Below are positions 54,484-64,000 of a stretch of DNA of 64,000 bases, in pieces; position 1 is the stretch's first letter; each line of letters begins with the position of its first letter. Under the pieces are notes generated by a model. It saw only the letters and a program-made list of their open reading frames with translations, was not told the origin of the DNA and ran no database searches. The DNA comes from Pseudomonas brassicacearum (GTDB lineage: Bacteria; Pseudomonadota; Gammaproteobacteria; Pseudomonadales; Pseudomonadaceae): assembly GCF_000585995.1 (NCBI RefSeq), contig NZ_CP007410.1, forward strand, positions 186,001-250,000, read 5' to 3'. Position numbers and translations under genes: made by a program.

Positions 54484-55587
54484 ATGGCGGGTCCCCGAAT
54501 CAAACTTGTCGTTGGCCTGAGCCTGTGCGCGTTGCTGGCGGGATGCGGTGATAAAAAGCCCGAGGAAAAAGCCCTGCCGCGGGTGTTCGTGCAGCAAGCC
54601 ATGCCCTCCGAGTACGCGGCTTCGGTGACGCTGACCGGCGATGTCCAGGCGCGGGTGCAAGCCGATTTGTCGTTTCGCGTGGGCGGCAAGATCATCGAGC
54701 GTAAGGTGGATGTTGGTGACCAGGTCTCGGCCAGGCAAGTGCTGGCCCGGCTCGACCCTCGAGACTTGCAGACCAACGTCGACTCCGCCGAAGCCCAGGT
54801 GGCCGCCGAGCAGGCGCGGGTCAAGCAAAGTGCGGCGGCCTTCGTGCGCCAGCAGAAACTCCTGCCCAAGGGCTACACCAGCCAGAGTGAGTACGATGCG
54901 GCCCAGGCGCAGCTGCGCAGCAGCCAGAGCGCACTGACCGCTGCCCAGGCCCAGCTGGCTAACGCCCGTGAACAACTGAGCTACACCGCCCTGGTCGCCG
55001 AGGCGCCAGGCATTATCACGGCGCGCAAGGCTGAGGTTGGCCAGGTGGTGCAGGCCACGGAACCGATCTTCAACCTGGCCCGGGACGGCGAGCGCGACGC
55101 GGTGTTCAACATCTATGAGTCGCTGTTGCGTGAATCGCCATCGGATCCGGCGATTGTCATCAGCCTGTTGGACAACCCGGCCATCAAGACCACCGGTACG
55201 GTGCGCGAGATCACCCCGGCGGTGTCCGCCGAGACAGGCACCGTGCAGGTCAAGGTCACCCTCGACGATTTGCCTGAAGGGATGCACCTGGGCTCGGTGG
55301 TCAGTGCCACGGCCAAGTCCGCAGGCAAGACGGCTGTGGAGCTGCCCTGGTCGGCGCTGACCAAAAACCTCAGCGACCCGGCCGTGTGGCTGGTGGATGG
55401 CGAGGGCAAGGCGCAGTTGCATAACGTGACCGTTGGCCGCTACCTGACGGGCAAGGTCATCATCAGCGACGGGCTCAAGGGCGGCGAGAAAGTCGTTACG
55501 GCCGGCGGGCAATTGCTGCATCCCGGCGTCCGTGTCGAGATCGCCGACAACACCTCGACGAACCCTCCGGCGGGAGCTCAGCCATGA
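54484..55587 (+). CDS. triA: TriA-like RND periplasmic adaptor (lipoprotein)
   Basis: A 367-aa membrane-fusion protein with a lipobox (LCALLAGC). It has lipoyl-like halves (VQADLSFRVGGKIIERKVDV and APGIITARKAEVGQVVQATE), a coiled-coil hairpin, and the beta-barrel and membrane-proximal domains typical of RND adaptors. AAGGAG lies before ATG 54484. It overlaps the next adaptor by 4 bases (ATGA). Two adaptors followed by one RND permease is the layout of TriABC, the triclosan pump of P. aeruginosa, which uses the separate channel OpmH. The name rests on this layout; substrate is not shown by sequence. Confidence 0.8.
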   Translation: MAGPRIKLVVGLSLCALLAGCGDKKPEEKALPRVFVQQAMPSEYAASVTLTGDVQARVQADLSFRVGGKIIERKVDVGDQVSARQVLARLDPRDLQTNVDSAEAQVAAEQARVKQSAAAFVRQQKLLPKGYTSQSEYDAAQAQLRSSQSALTAAQAQLANAREQLSYTALVAEAPGIITARKAEVGQVVQATEPIFNLARDGERDAVFNIYESLLRESPSDPAIVISLLDNPAIKTTGTVREITPAVSAETGTVQVKVTLDDLPEGMHLGSVVSATAKSAGKTAVELPWSALTKNLSDPAVWLVDGEGKAQLHNVTVGRYLTGKVIISDGLKGGEKVVTAGGQLLHPGVRVEIADNTSTNPPAGAQP

Positions 55588-56648
55588 AGCGTCTGTGGAT
55601 GGTGTCGGCCGGCCTGCTGGTGGCGGCCTGCTCGAAGGAAGAAGCGCCACCTGAGCCGGTGCGTCCGGTGTTGTCCATTGAAGTCCAGGCACTCGACCAA
55701 CAAGCCCTCGGGCGGTTCGCCGGGAACATCCAGGCTCGTTACGAGAGCAACGTGGGTTTCCGCGTGCCAGGACGGATTTCCAGTCGCAACGTCGATGTCG
55801 GCGCCGAAGTGAAGAAGGGCGACTTGCTCGCCACCCTCGATCCTACCGATCAACAGAACCAGTTGCGCGCTGCCCAGGGCGATCTGGCGCGGATCGAGGC
55901 GCAGTACATCAATGCCCAGGCCAATGCCCGTCGCCAGCAGCAGTTGTTTGACCGTGGTGTCGGTGCCCAGGCACAACTGGACATTGCCCAGACCGACCTG
56001 AAAACCACCAGCGCGTCCCTTGAGCAGGCCCGGGCCTCGGTGCAGCAGGCTCGCGACCAGCTCAACTACGGCGAACTGCGCACTGACCATGATGCGGTCG
56101 TCACGGCCTGGAATGCCGAAGCCGGGCAGGTGGTCACCGCTGGCCAGCAAGTGGTGACCCTGGCCCGTCCCGACATCAAGGAAGCGGTGATCGACCTGCC
56201 GGCCGGCCTGGCCGAGCGTTTGCCCGCGGACGTGGTGTTCGAAGTCGCCGCGCAACTGGACCCGGCGATCCACACCACCGCCACCGTGCGCGAGATCGAA
56301 CCCCAGGCCCAGAGCGCTACCCGTACGCGCCGTGCGCGTTTGACACTGACCGACACCCCACCAGGTTTTCGCCTGGGCACAGCCATCGGCGTGACCCTCA
56401 GCTCGACCATCGAGCCGCGCATCGAGCTGCCGCTCAGCGCGCTGCAAGAGGTCGACGGCAAGGTACGGATCTGGCTCATCGACTCGCAAACCCAGACCGT
56501 CTCCCCCCGCGACGTGCGGATTCTCGAGCGCTCGACCGACTCGGCGCTGGTGGTCAACGGCATCAAGGCCGGTGACCGCGTGGTCAGCGCCGGCGTGAAC
56601 AGCCTCAAGCCTGGGCAGAAAGTGAAACTCGACGAGGATGCACGATGA
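55584..56648 (+). CDS. triB: TriB-like second RND periplasmic adaptor (lipoprotein)
   Basis: A 354-aa membrane-fusion protein with a short lipoprotein signal (MKRLWMVSAGLLVAAC). It has the same domain order as the preceding adaptor (YESNVGFRVPGRISSRNVDV, a QLDIAQTDLKTTSASLEQA coiled coil, then ILERSTDSALVVNGIKAGDR). Start and stop overlap both neighbours by four bases. In TriABC both adaptors are required, consistent with a heteromeric ring. Confidence 0.8.
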   Translation: MKRLWMVSAGLLVAACSKEEAPPEPVRPVLSIEVQALDQQALGRFAGNIQARYESNVGFRVPGRISSRNVDVGAEVKKGDLLATLDPTDQQNQLRAAQGDLARIEAQYINAQANARRQQQLFDRGVGAQAQLDIAQTDLKTTSASLEQARASVQQARDQLNYGELRTDHDAVVTAWNAEAGQVVTAGQQVVTLARPDIKEAVIDLPAGLAERLPADVVFEVAAQLDPAIHTTATVREIEPQAQSATRTRRARLTLTDTPPGFRLGTAIGVTLSSTIEPRIELPLSALQEVDGKVRIWLIDSQTQTVSPRDVRILERSTDSALVVNGIKAGDRVVSAGVNSLKPGQKVKLDEDAR

Positions 56649-59600
56649 AAGGGCCTTTCAACTTATCCGAGTGGGCCCTGCGGCATCAGTCGTTCGTTTG
56701 GTACCTGATGTTTGTCGCTCTGTTGATGGGCGTGTTTTCGTACATGAACCTGGGGCGGGAAGAAGACCCCTCATTCACCATCAAGACCATGATCATCCAG
56801 ACCCGCTGGCCGGGCGCGACCCAGGAAGAAACCCTCAAGCAGGTGACCGATCGCATCGAGAAAAAGCTCGAAGAGCTCGACTCCCTCGACTACGTCAAAA
56901 GCTACACCCGTCCGGGGGAATCGACGGTGTTCGTGTACCTGCGCGATACCACCGGGGCCAAGGAAATCCCCGAGATCTGGTACCAGGTACGCAAGAAGAT
57001 CGACGACATTCGCGGCGACTTCCCCCAAGGCCTGCAAGGGCCGGGGTTCAACGATGAGTTCGGCGATGTGTACGGTTCGGTGTATGCCTTCACGGGCGAC
57101 GGCCTGTCAATGCGCCAGTTACGCGACTACGTCGAACAGGTGCGCGCCGAGATCCGTGAGGTACCGGGCCTGGGCAAGGTCGAGATGCTGGGCGAGCAGG
57201 ATGAAGTGCTGTACCTGAACTTCTCCACCCGCAAGCTCGCCGCATTGGGTATCGACCAGCGCCAGGTGGTGCAGAGCCTGCAATCGCAGAATGCCGTGAC
57301 CCCGGCCGGGGTCATCGACGCCGGGCCCGAGCGGATTTCCGTACGCACATCGGGGCAATTCCAATCGGAAAAGGACCTGGCCAACGTCAACCTTCGACTC
57401 AACGATCGGTTCTATCGGCTGGCCGACATCGCGGATATCCGCCGCGGTTACGCCGACCCTGCCACGCCGATGTTCCGCTTCAACGGTACGCCCGCCATTG
57501 GCCTTGCCATCGCGATGAAGAAGGGCGGCAACATCCAGGAGTTCGGCAAGGCGCTGCATGCGCGCATGAACGAACTGACCACCGACCTGCCGCTGGGCGT
57601 TGATGTGCACACCGTGTCGGACCAGGCCGAAGTGGTGGAAGAGGCGGTCGGTGGCTTCACCAGCGCCTTGTTCGAGGCGGTGATCATCGTGCTGGTCGTC
57701 AGCTTCATCAGCCTTGGCGTTCGGGCCGGGCTGGTGGTGGCCTGCTCGATTCCGCTGGTGCTGGCGATGGTCTTTTTGTTCATGGAGTACAGCGGCATCA
57801 CCATGCAGCGGATCTCCCTCGGCGCGTTGATCATCGCCCTCGGTTTGCTGGTGGACGACGCGATGATTACCGTGGAGATGATGGTCACGCGCCTGGAAAA
57901 AGGCGAAACCAAGGAACAGGCCGCGACCTTCGCCTACACCTCGACGGCGTTCCCGATGCTCACCGGGACCCTGGTGACCGTGGCCGGTTTCGTGCCGATC
58001 GGCCTGAACGCCAGCTCTGCCGGTGAGTACACCTTTACCCTGTTTGCGGTGATCGCGGTGGCGATGCTGGTGTCGTGGATCGTCGCGGTGCTGTTCGCCC
58101 CGGTGATTGGCGTGCACATCCTCAGCACCAACGTGAAGCCTCACAGTGCCGAGCCGGGGCGTATCGGCCGTGCCTTCAATGGCGGCCTGCTGTGGGCGAT
58201 GCGCAATCGCTGGTGGGCCATCGGCATCACGATATTGCTGTTTGTGCTGGCGGTGTTTTGCATGCGCTTTGTGCAGAACCAGTTTTTTCCGTCCTCGGAC
58301 CGGCCGGAAATCCTGGTGGACCTCAACCTGCCGCAAAACGCTTCAATGGATGAGACGCGCAAGGCTGTCGACCGCCTGGAGGCAACCCTCAAGGGCGATC
58401 CGGACATCGAGCGCTGGAGCACCTACATCGGCGAAGGCGCGATTCGTTTTTATCTGCCGCTGGACCAGCAACTGCAGAACCCGTACTACGCGCAACTGGT
58501 GATCGTCAGCAAGGGTCTGGAGTCGCGCACGGCCCTCACCGAACGCCTGCAAAAGCGTCTGCGCGAGGATTTCGTCGGCATTGGCAGCTACGTGCAGGCC
58601 CTGGAAATGGGCCCGCCGGTGGGCCGGCCGATCCAGTACCGGGTTAGCGGCAAGGACACCGACCTGGTGCGCAAGCACGCCATCGAATTGGCCACCGAGC
58701 TGGACAAGAACTCGCACATCGGCGAAATCATTTACGACTGGAACGAGCCGGGCAAGGTCCTGCGCATTGATATTGCCCAGGACAAGGCGCGGCAATTGGG
58801 CTTGTCTTCCGATGACGTGGCCAAGCTGATGAACAGCATCGTCAGTGGCTCGCCAGTGACTCAGGTCAACGACGATATTTACCTGATAGACGTGGTCGGT
58901 CGCGCCGAAGATGCCGAGCGCGGTTCGCCGGAAACCCTGCAGAACCTGCAAATCGTCACCCCGAGCGGCACCTCGATTCCGCTGCTGGCGTTCGCCACGG
59001 TGCGCTACGAACTGGAGCAGCCGTTGGTGTGGCGTCGCGACCGCAAGCCGACCATCACCATCAAGGCCGCTGTGCGCGACGAAATCCAGCCCACGGACCT
59101 GGTCAAGCAACTGCAGCCCGAGATCGACAAGTTCGCCGCTGGTCTGCCGGTGGGCTACAAGGTCGCTACCGGCGGTACGGTGGAGGAGAGCAGCAAGGCC
59201 CAAGGGCCTATCGCCAGTGTGGTGCCGCTGATGCTGTTCTTGATGGCGACGTTCCTGATGATCCAGCTGCACAGCGTGCAGAAACTGTTCCTGGTGGCCA
59301 GCGTCGCGCCCCTCGGGCTGATCGGCGTGGTGCTGGCGCTGGTGCCGACGGGTACGCCCATGGGCTTCGTGGCGATCCTTGGGATTCTCGCGTTGATCGG
59401 CATCATCATCCGCAACTCGGTGATCCTGGTGACCCAGATCGACGAATACGAACGGGACGGCTACGAGCCTTGGGATGCAGTTGTCGAAGCGACCCAACAC
59501 CGGCGCCGCCCGATCCTGCTCACCGCCGCTGCGGCGAGCCTGGGGATGATCCCGATTGCGCGGGAAGTGTTCTGGGGGCCGATGGCCTACGCGATGATTG

Positions 59601-59692
59601 GCGGGATCATCATCGCCACTCTGCTGACGCTGCTATTCCTGCCGGCGTTGTATGTGGCCTGGTACAAGATTCGTGAGCCCAAGCGCGATTGA
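56645..59692 (+). CDS. triC: TriC-like RND efflux transporter
   Basis: A 1015-aa HAE1-type RND permease with twelve expected membrane segments and two large periplasmic loops. The first helix region (FVWYLMFVALLMGVFSYMNL) is followed by the GREEDPSFTIKTMIIQTRWP segment. The proton-relay aspartates are present in LGLLVDDAMITVEMMV. Its closest layout relative is TriC. No outer-membrane channel or regulator is adjacent; the pump would have to recruit a distant TolC-like protein. REPINs follow its stop. Confidence 0.85.
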   Translation: MKGPFNLSEWALRHQSFVWYLMFVALLMGVFSYMNLGREEDPSFTIKTMIIQTRWPGATQEETLKQVTDRIEKKLEELDSLDYVKSYTRPGESTVFVYLRDTTGAKEIPEIWYQVRKKIDDIRGDFPQGLQGPGFNDEFGDVYGSVYAFTGDGLSMRQLRDYVEQVRAEIREVPGLGKVEMLGEQDEVLYLNFSTRKLAALGIDQRQVVQSLQSQNAVTPAGVIDAGPERISVRTSGQFQSEKDLANVNLRLNDRFYRLADIADIRRGYADPATPMFRFNGTPAIGLAIAMKKGGNIQEFGKALHARMNELTTDLPLGVDVHTVSDQAEVVEEAVGGFTSALFEAVIIVLVVSFISLGVRAGLVVACSIPLVLAMVFLFMEYSGITMQRISLGALIIALGLLVDDAMITVEMMVTRLEKGETKEQAATFAYTSTAFPMLTGTLVTVAGFVPIGLNASSAGEYTFTLFAVIAVAMLVSWIVAVLFAPVIGVHILSTNVKPHSAEPGRIGRAFNGGLLWAMRNRWWAIGITILLFVLAVFCMRFVQNQFFPSSDRPEILVDLNLPQNASMDETRKAVDRLEATLKGDPDIERWSTYIGEGAIRFYLPLDQQLQNPYYAQLVIVSKGLESRTALTERLQKRLREDFVGIGSYVQALEMGPPVGRPIQYRVSGKDTDLVRKHAIELATELDKNSHIGEIIYDWNEPGKVLRIDIAQDKARQLGLSSDDVAKLMNSIVSGSPVTQVNDDIYLIDVVGRAEDAERGSPETLQNLQIVTPSGTSIPLLAFATVRYELEQPLVWRRDRKPTITIKAAVRDEIQPTDLVKQLQPEIDKFAAGLPVGYKVATGGTVEESSKAQGPIASVVPLMLFLMATFLMIQLHSVQKLFLVASVAPLGLIGVVLALVPTGTPMGFVAILGILALIGIIIRNSVILVTQIDEYERDGYEPWDAVVEATQHRRRPILLTAAAASLGMIPIAREVFWGPMAYAMIGGIIIATLLTLLFLPALYVAWYKIREPKRD

Positions 59693-59719
59693 TCGACGGG
59701 AGCTGGCTTTGCACTGCTT

Positions 59720-59880
59720 CTGTGGCGAGGGAGCTTGCTCCCGCTGGGCTGCGAAGCGGCCCCATAAGGGCTGCTGCGCAGCCCTATCGCGAGCAAGCTC
59801 GCTCCCACAGGGATCCTCAGTGAGCACATACTCTGCGAGCAACGGAGAACCACTGTGGGAGCGAGCTCGCTCGCGATGAG
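59720..59880. repeat. Mixed REP cluster between RND pump and cadA
   Basis: One GTGGCGAGGGAGCTTGCTCC arm is followed by GCTGCGCAGCCC and then a second-type REPIN (ATCGCGAGCAAGCTCGCTCC with its partner GAGCGAGCTCGCTCGCGATG). The first type lacks its right arm. Confidence 0.88.
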
Positions 59881-59903
59881 GCCCGCCCAGTCGCCCTGGC
59901 CTT

Positions 59904-62123
59904 TTACTTGCGCAACAACCGCAACCCATTGAACACCACCAACAAACTCACCCCCATGTCGGCAAACACCGCCATCCACATGGTCGCGAACCCGGCAAAG
60001 GTCACCCCCAGAAAGATCACCTTGATCACCAGCGCCAAGGCGATGTTCTGTTTCAGGACGGTCGAGGTCTGCCGCGAAAGGCGGATAAATGCCGGAATCT
60101 TGCGCAGATCATCGTCCATCAAGGCGACATCGGCGGTTTCAATGGCCGTATCGGTCCCGGCCGCCGCCATGGCGAAGCCGATTTCCGAGCGAGCCAGGGC
60201 CGGGGCATCGTTGATGCCGTCGCCCACCATGCCGACGCGGTGCCCCTGGGCGTACAGCGCTTCGATGGCTTGCAGCTTGTCTTCCGGCAGCAGGTCGCCC
60301 CGGGCCTGATCCATGCCCACTTGGGCGGCAATGGCTTCGGCGGTGTGGGCGTTGTCTCCGGTCAGCATCAGGGTCTTGATCCCCAGCTCATGCAGTTGCC
60401 GGATGGCTTCGCGGCTGGAGTCTTTCACGGTATCGGCCACGGCAAACAGCGCCAGGGGACCTGTACCGTCGAGCAGCAGCACCACGGACTTGCCTTGTTT
60501 TTCCAGGGCAAAAAGTTTTGCTTCCAGCTCGGCAGAGCACAGGCCCAGGTCTTCCACCAGGCGGTGATTGCCCAAGTGATAGGTCTGGCCGTTGATATCG
60601 CCGCGTACCCCGCGTCCCGGGAGCGCTGCAAAGTTATCCACAACCTGCGCCGCCTGTTGTTTATCCACAGCGGCATTGGCGATCGCGCGGGACACCGGGT
60701 GATCAGAGCGGGCAGCGAGGCTGGCGGCCAGGCTTGGAGCGGTCGATTCCATGGTCGGATCCAGCGCCACGTAGTCGGTTTGCACTGGCTTGCCGTGGGT
60801 GATCGTCCCGGTTTTGTCCAAGGCCAGGTAGTCGAGCTTGTAGCCGCCCTCCAGGTAGACACCGCCCTTCACCAGGATGCCTTTGCGCGCCGCTGCGGCC
60901 AGGCCGCTGACGATGGTCACCGGAGTGGAGATCACCAACGCGCAAGGGCAGGCCACCACCAACAGCACCAGCGCCCGGTAGATCCAGTCGAACCACGCCG
61001 CACCCATGAACAGCGGCGGAAGGACGGCCACTGCCAGGGCCAGGACGAACACCGCCGGGGTGTAGATTTTCGAGAACTGATCGACGAAGCGCTGGGTCGG
61101 TGCACGGGCGCCCTGGGCTTGCTCCACGGCGTGGATGATCCGCGCCAGGGTGGAATGGTCGGCGGCCGCGGTCACGGTATATTCCAATTCGCCGGCCTGG
61201 TTGATGGTGCCGGCAAACACCTTGTCGCCCACGGTTTTTTCCACCGGCAGGCTCTCGCCGGTGATCGGTGCCTGATCGATAGTCGAACGGCCGGCGACCA
61301 CGTCACCGTCCAGGCCAACGCGCTCGCCAGGACGCACCCGCACCCGCGCACCGAGGGCAATGGCCTTGACCGGCTGTTCCTGCCAAGTACCATCGGCCTG
61401 TTGCACGGTGGCCTGTTCCGGGGCCATTTGCATCAGGCCGCTGATGGCGTTGCGCGCCCGGTCCAGGGACTTGGCTTCGATCAACTCGGCCACAGTGAAC
61501 AGGAACATCACCATCGCCGCTTCCGGCCACTGCCCGATCAGCACGGCGCCGGTCACGGCGATGCTCATCAGGGCGTTGATGTTCAGGTTGCGGTTTTTCA
61601 GGGCGATCCAGCCCTTCTTGTATGTAGCAAGGCCGCCGCTGAGGATCGACACCAGTGCCACCAGCGCGACCACCCAGTTTGGCGCGGCGTTGGTAAAGTG
61701 GATCACTTCGGCGCCCAGGGCGGTGACCCCGGACAGCGCCAACGGCCACCAGGGCTTGGCCGGGCCGGGTGCGGTGTGGGTGGGTTTGTCTTGGCCCGGC
61801 GTCAACGGCTCGGCCTGCATGCCCAGGGATTGAATCGCGTCGATGATCGGCGCATCACTGGGCAGATCATGGGTCACGCCGAGCACGCGGTTGATCAGGT
61901 TGAATTCCAACTGCTGCACGCCCTTGAGCTTGCCGAGTTTGTTCTGGATCAGCGTCTGCTCGGTGGGGCAGTCCATGGCCTCGATGCGAAAACTGCTCAA
62001 TCGCCCGCCGTCCGTCGGGACTTTGCCGAGGTTGACCACCGACGGTGCAGCTTTCGAGGCGCAGCAGGAATGGCCGTGGTCATGACCATGGTCGGGTTTG
62101 TGGGTGTGAATGGAATCGCTCAT
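59904..62123 (-). CDS. cadA: Cd2+/Zn2+/Pb2+-exporting P1B-type ATPase
   Basis: A 739-aa metal-transporting P-type ATPase. The N-terminus is His-rich (HTHKPDHGHDHGHSCC) and followed by an HMA-like domain whose metal site reads MDCPTEQ. The membrane metal site is CPC (VVACPCALVIST). Catalytic motifs are DKTGTIT (phosphorylated Asp), GDGINDAPALA and the TGES loop (ITGESLPVEK). These fit the CadA/ZntA subgroup. It is divergent from cadR with a MerR-type promoter between them. Confidence 0.92.
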   Translation of the reverse strand: MSDSIHTHKPDHGHDHGHSCCASKAAPSVVNLGKVPTDGGRLSSFRIEAMDCPTEQTLIQNKLGKLKGVQQLEFNLINRVLGVTHDLPSDAPIIDAIQSLGMQAEPLTPGQDKPTHTAPGPAKPWWPLALSGVTALGAEVIHFTNAAPNWVVALVALVSILSGGLATYKKGWIALKNRNLNINALMSIAVTGAVLIGQWPEAAMVMFLFTVAELIEAKSLDRARNAISGLMQMAPEQATVQQADGTWQEQPVKAIALGARVRVRPGERVGLDGDVVAGRSTIDQAPITGESLPVEKTVGDKVFAGTINQAGELEYTVTAAADHSTLARIIHAVEQAQGARAPTQRFVDQFSKIYTPAVFVLALAVAVLPPLFMGAAWFDWIYRALVLLVVACPCALVISTPVTIVSGLAAAARKGILVKGGVYLEGGYKLDYLALDKTGTITHGKPVQTDYVALDPTMESTAPSLAASLAARSDHPVSRAIANAAVDKQQAAQVVDNFAALPGRGVRGDINGQTYHLGNHRLVEDLGLCSAELEAKLFALEKQGKSVVLLLDGTGPLALFAVADTVKDSSREAIRQLHELGIKTLMLTGDNAHTAEAIAAQVGMDQARGDLLPEDKLQAIEALYAQGHRVGMVGDGINDAPALARSEIGFAMAAAGTDTAIETADVALMDDDLRKIPAFIRLSRQTSTVLKQNIALALVIKVIFLGVTFAGFATMWMAVFADMGVSLLVVFNGLRLLRK

Positions 62124-62155
62124 CGGGTGACGTCCGTGAAAAGTGCCTGTTGCAC

Positions 62156-62186
62156 AGTAAAGACCCTGTAGCCACTATAGGGTCAA
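62156..62186 (-). promoter_or_regulatory. cadA promoter with CadR (MerR-type) operator
   Basis: On the minus strand, -35 TTGACC (62181-62186) and -10 TTTACT (62156-62161) are 19 bp apart, the overlong spacing typical of MerR-activated promoters. The spacer holds the dyad ACCCTATAGTGGCTACAGGGT (62163-62183). CadR with bound metal should realign this promoter. Confidence 0.88.
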
Positions 62187-62209
62187 GCACCTATTTGGGA
62201 GGCAACGCG

Positions 62210-62656
62210 ATGAAGATCGGAGAGCTGGCAAAGATCACCGACTGCCAGGTGGAAACCATCCGCTATTACGAGCGTGAAGGCTTGCTGCCGGAACCGGCCC
62301 GCAGCGACGGCAATTACCGTGTCTACACCCAGGCCCATGCCGAACGGCTGACGTTCATCCGCAACTGCCGCACCCTGGACATGACCCTGGAGGAAATCCG
62401 CAGCCTCCTGGCCCTGCGCGACAGCCCCCAGGACCAGTGTGAGAACGTCAATGCGTTGATCGACGAACATATTCTCCACGTCAGGGCTCGTATCGACGGC
62501 CTACTGGCCCTGCAGGCGCAACTGATCGACCTGCGCCATCGTTGTGGCGAAGGGCCGGACCTGGATCAATGCGGGATCTTGCAGCGGTTGGAGGTGAGCG
62601 GGGCGGTGGCGCCGGAGGTGGAGCACTCGCATGTGGGGCGCAGTCATGGGCATTGA
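62210..62656 (+). CDS. cadR: CadR, MerR-family metal-responsive regulator
   Basis: A 148-aa MerR-type activator. It has the winged helix with MKIGELAKITDCQVETIRYY and the dimerisation helix. The metal-binding region includes cysteines at DQCEN, RHRCGEG and LDQCGILQRL, and the tail is His-rich (EHSHVGRSHGH), as in Pseudomonas CadR. GGGAGG precedes ATG 62210. It controls the divergent cadA and probably itself. Confidence 0.92.
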   Translation: MKIGELAKITDCQVETIRYYEREGLLPEPARSDGNYRVYTQAHAERLTFIRNCRTLDMTLEEIRSLLALRDSPQDQCENVNALIDEHILHVRARIDGLLALQAQLIDLRHRCGEGPDLDQCGILQRLEVSGAVAPEVEHSHVGRSHGH

Positions 62657-62680
62657 GTGCCCTGAGCCCTCAGGAAATCC

Positions 62681-62769
62681 AGTGTGGGAGCGGGCTCGCG
62701 AATGCGGTGTGTCAGATTGCATATTTGCTAGTTGACACACCGCATTCGCGAGCAAGCCCGCTCCCACAC
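62681..62769. repeat. REPIN between cadR and thyA
   Basis: GTGTGGGAGCGGGCTCGCGA pairs with CGCGAGCAAGCCCGCTCCCA. The left arm lacks the TTGC segment found in the right arm, so the hairpin is slightly unequal. Confidence 0.88.
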
Positions 62770-62802
62770 AAGCCCACTTCCACAGTAGAGAGGTGGTGTG
62801 GC

Positions 62803-63774
62803 TTAGACCGCCATCGGCGCGGTCATCGGCGCGTGGTGCTGGTAGCCTTCGAGGGAGAAATCGCTCGGTTCGACCAACTCCAGCCACTCCGGCTGGTAGA
62901 CACCGGTCTTGGCAAACTCCGGCACGCGTTCGGAAATCACCAGCTTGGGCATTGGGAATGGCTCGCGCTTGAGCTGTTCCTTGAGCATGTCCAAGTGGTT
63001 TTCGTAGACGTGGGCATCGCCGATGAAATAGGTGAACCAGCGCGGCGTGTAACCGGTCAGGCGACCGATCAGGCTCAGCAGCGCGGCGCCTTCGGTGAGG
63101 TTGAACGGCGTGCCCAGGCCCAGGTCGTTGGAGCGGATGTAGAGGGTCAGGGAAATTTCCCGGGTCTCGACATTCGGGTGGAACTGGTAAAGCAGATGGC
63201 ACGGCGGCAGGGCCATTTCATCGAGCTGGGCGCAGTTCCAGCCGTGGAACAGGATACGGCGGCTGCCCGGGTCCTTGATGATGGTGTCGACGCACTGGCG
63301 CACCTGGTCGATGGCCTTGTACAGCACCACGTAGGCCTGGCCGTTTTCTTCACCTTCGGCGATTTGCCGGTAACCCTGGGCCAGGGTCTGCTCGATGGCC
63401 ACCGGGTTGCTCAGGGGAATCTGCTTGTAGGCCGGCCATTTGCGCCATTGCACGCCGTAGATCTCGCCGAGATCGTCTTCGCCCTGGCGGAACGGATTGG
63501 CCAGCCACTGGGCGTTTTCGTTGGCGTTCTGATCCCAGACCTTGCAGCCAAGGGCGCGGAATTCGGCGGCGTTGTTGACCCCACGCAGAAAGCCGCACAT
63601 CTCGCCGATGGCCGATTTGAAGGCCATTTTACGGGTGGTGATGGCCGGGAAGCCGTCCTGCAAGTCATAGCGCAGCATGGCGCCGGGGAAACTGATGGTG
63701 TTCACACCGGTGCGGTTGGCTTGCTTGGTGCCGTTCTTGATGACATGAGCCACCAGATCGAGATATTGCTTCAT
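62803..63774 (-). CDS. thyA: Thymidylate synthase
   Basis: A 323-aa thymidylate synthase that makes dTMP from dUMP with methylene-THF. The active-site cysteine lies in [14 protein letters not shown]. Other conserved parts are [23 protein letters not shown] and [13 protein letters not shown]. It is longer than the 264-aa E. coli enzyme, as is common in Pseudomonas. AGGTAA precedes ATG 63774. It follows lgt on the same strand, the usual lgt-thyA order. Confidence 0.97.
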   Translation of the reverse strand: MKQYLDLVAHVIKNGTKQANRTGVNTISFPGAMLRYDLQDGFPAITTRKMAFKSAIGEMCGFLRGVNNAAEFRALGCKVWDQNANENAQWLANPFRQGEDDLGEIYGVQWRKWPAYKQIPLSNPVAIEQTLAQGYRQIAEGEENGQAYVVLYKAIDQVRQCVDTIIKDPGSRRILFHGWNCAQLDEMALPPCHLLYQFHPNVETREISLTLYIRSNDLGLGTPFNLTEGAALLSLIGRLTGYTPRWFTYFIGDAHVYENHLDMLKEQLKREPFPMPKLVISERVPEFAKTGVYQPEWLELVEPSDFSLEGYQHHAPMTAPMAV

Positions 63775-63790
63775 GGGTTACCTGTGTCCT

Positions 63791-63820
63791 TGAACCCGAG
63801 GCCAGTACCTCGGGGTTCGA
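63791..63820. other. Hairpin between lgt and thyA
   Basis: TGAACCCGAGG pairs with CCTCGGGGTTCGA (one bulged G). On the plus strand it is followed by ATTTTT. On the lgt-to-thyA strand it has no T-tract, so it may process or attenuate the transcript rather than end it. Confidence 0.5.
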
Positions 63821-63824
63821 ATTT

Positions 63825-64000
63825 TTAAACCTTGGCCGCCGCAGCCGGCGCACGGTGATAAGCCAGCCAGATCAGCGCCAGTCCACCGACGATCATCGGC
63901 AGGCACAACACCTGGCCCATGGTCAGCCAGTTCCACGCCAGATAACCGAGCTGGGCGTCCGGTACGCGGACGAATTCGACGATAAAGCGGAAGATGCCAT
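63825..64000 (-). CDS. lgt: Prolipoprotein diacylglyceryl transferase, 3' end only
   Basis: The last ~58 codons read [20 protein letters not shown], then [20 protein letters not shown], and end AAAAKV. This is the conserved C-terminus of Lgt, the membrane enzyme that lipidates prolipoproteins. The remainder lies beyond the window. thyA follows on the same strand. Confidence 0.93.
   Translation of the reverse strand, partial: GIFRFIVEFVRVPDAQLGYLAWNWLTMGQVLCLPMIVGGLALIWLAYHRAPAAAAKV

Noticed and set aside
2527..62769. CRISPR array suggested by recurring short palindromes.
   Set aside because: The repeats are REP/REPIN pairs scattered between genes without regular spacers, and no cas genes are present.

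Overview
The window is a Pseudomonas chromosome segment, most likely from the P. fluorescens complex. The evidence is the LapD/LapA/LapEBC biofilm locus, many fluorescens-type REP/REPIN palindromes, a TriABC-like RND pump with two adaptors, CadA/CadR, and thyA next to lgt. GC is high almost throughout. No rRNA, tRNA or CRISPR was seen.

Region 1 (1-22.4 kb) is the Lap adhesin locus. It holds the 3' part of lapD (c-di-GMP receptor), a small DUF6124-type gene, a small hypothetical gene, the giant adhesin lapA (3834 aa, minus strand) with 21 tandem 106-aa repeats, and the divergent type I secretion genes lapE, lapB and lapC. LapD normally sequesters the protease LapG, whose target is the TAAG site in the LapA retention module; LapEBC exports LapA. 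The locus is bracketed by two inverted 116-bp copies of one element. The right copy lies beside a four-unit, ~489-bp tandem array made of REPINs and broken 3' ends of the DUF6124 gene.

Region 2 (22.7-27.1 kb) is a tight three-gene operon: a small membrane protein, a membrane-domain/TIGR01777-type epimerase fusion, and an unusual alpha/beta-hydrolase/PEP-synthase-like fusion.

Region 3 (27.5-44.2 kb) is the most unusual part. Two HlyD-type adaptors, a polytopic M50 metalloprotease-like/HlyD fusion and a TolC-type lipoprotein could form a trans-envelope exporter without a local ABC ATPase. Its probable cargo is a 2106-aa LEPR-XLL/DUF4347 adhesin with 13 Ig-like repeats. A GNAT, a phage-collar (Mdp-like) protein, a DUF6916-like protein, two P-loop sulfotransferase-like enzymes and an Asp/Asn beta-hydroxylase fused to a Nif11-like domain are interleaved. 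I read this as an export-and-modification locus; no known named system fits the whole set.

Region 4 (44.3-53 kb) is a patchwork: a slipin relic, DUF2789, a Phd-type antitoxin with a frameshifted RelE-like toxin, an RBBP9-like hydrolase, a sigma54-type AAA+ regulator lacking GAFTGA, and an RHS protein with an unknown partner behind an AT-rich gap.

Region 5 (53.1-64 kb) is housekeeping and efflux: metQ, a TriABC-like RND pump, cadA with divergent cadR around a MerR-type operator, thyA, and the 3' end of lgt.
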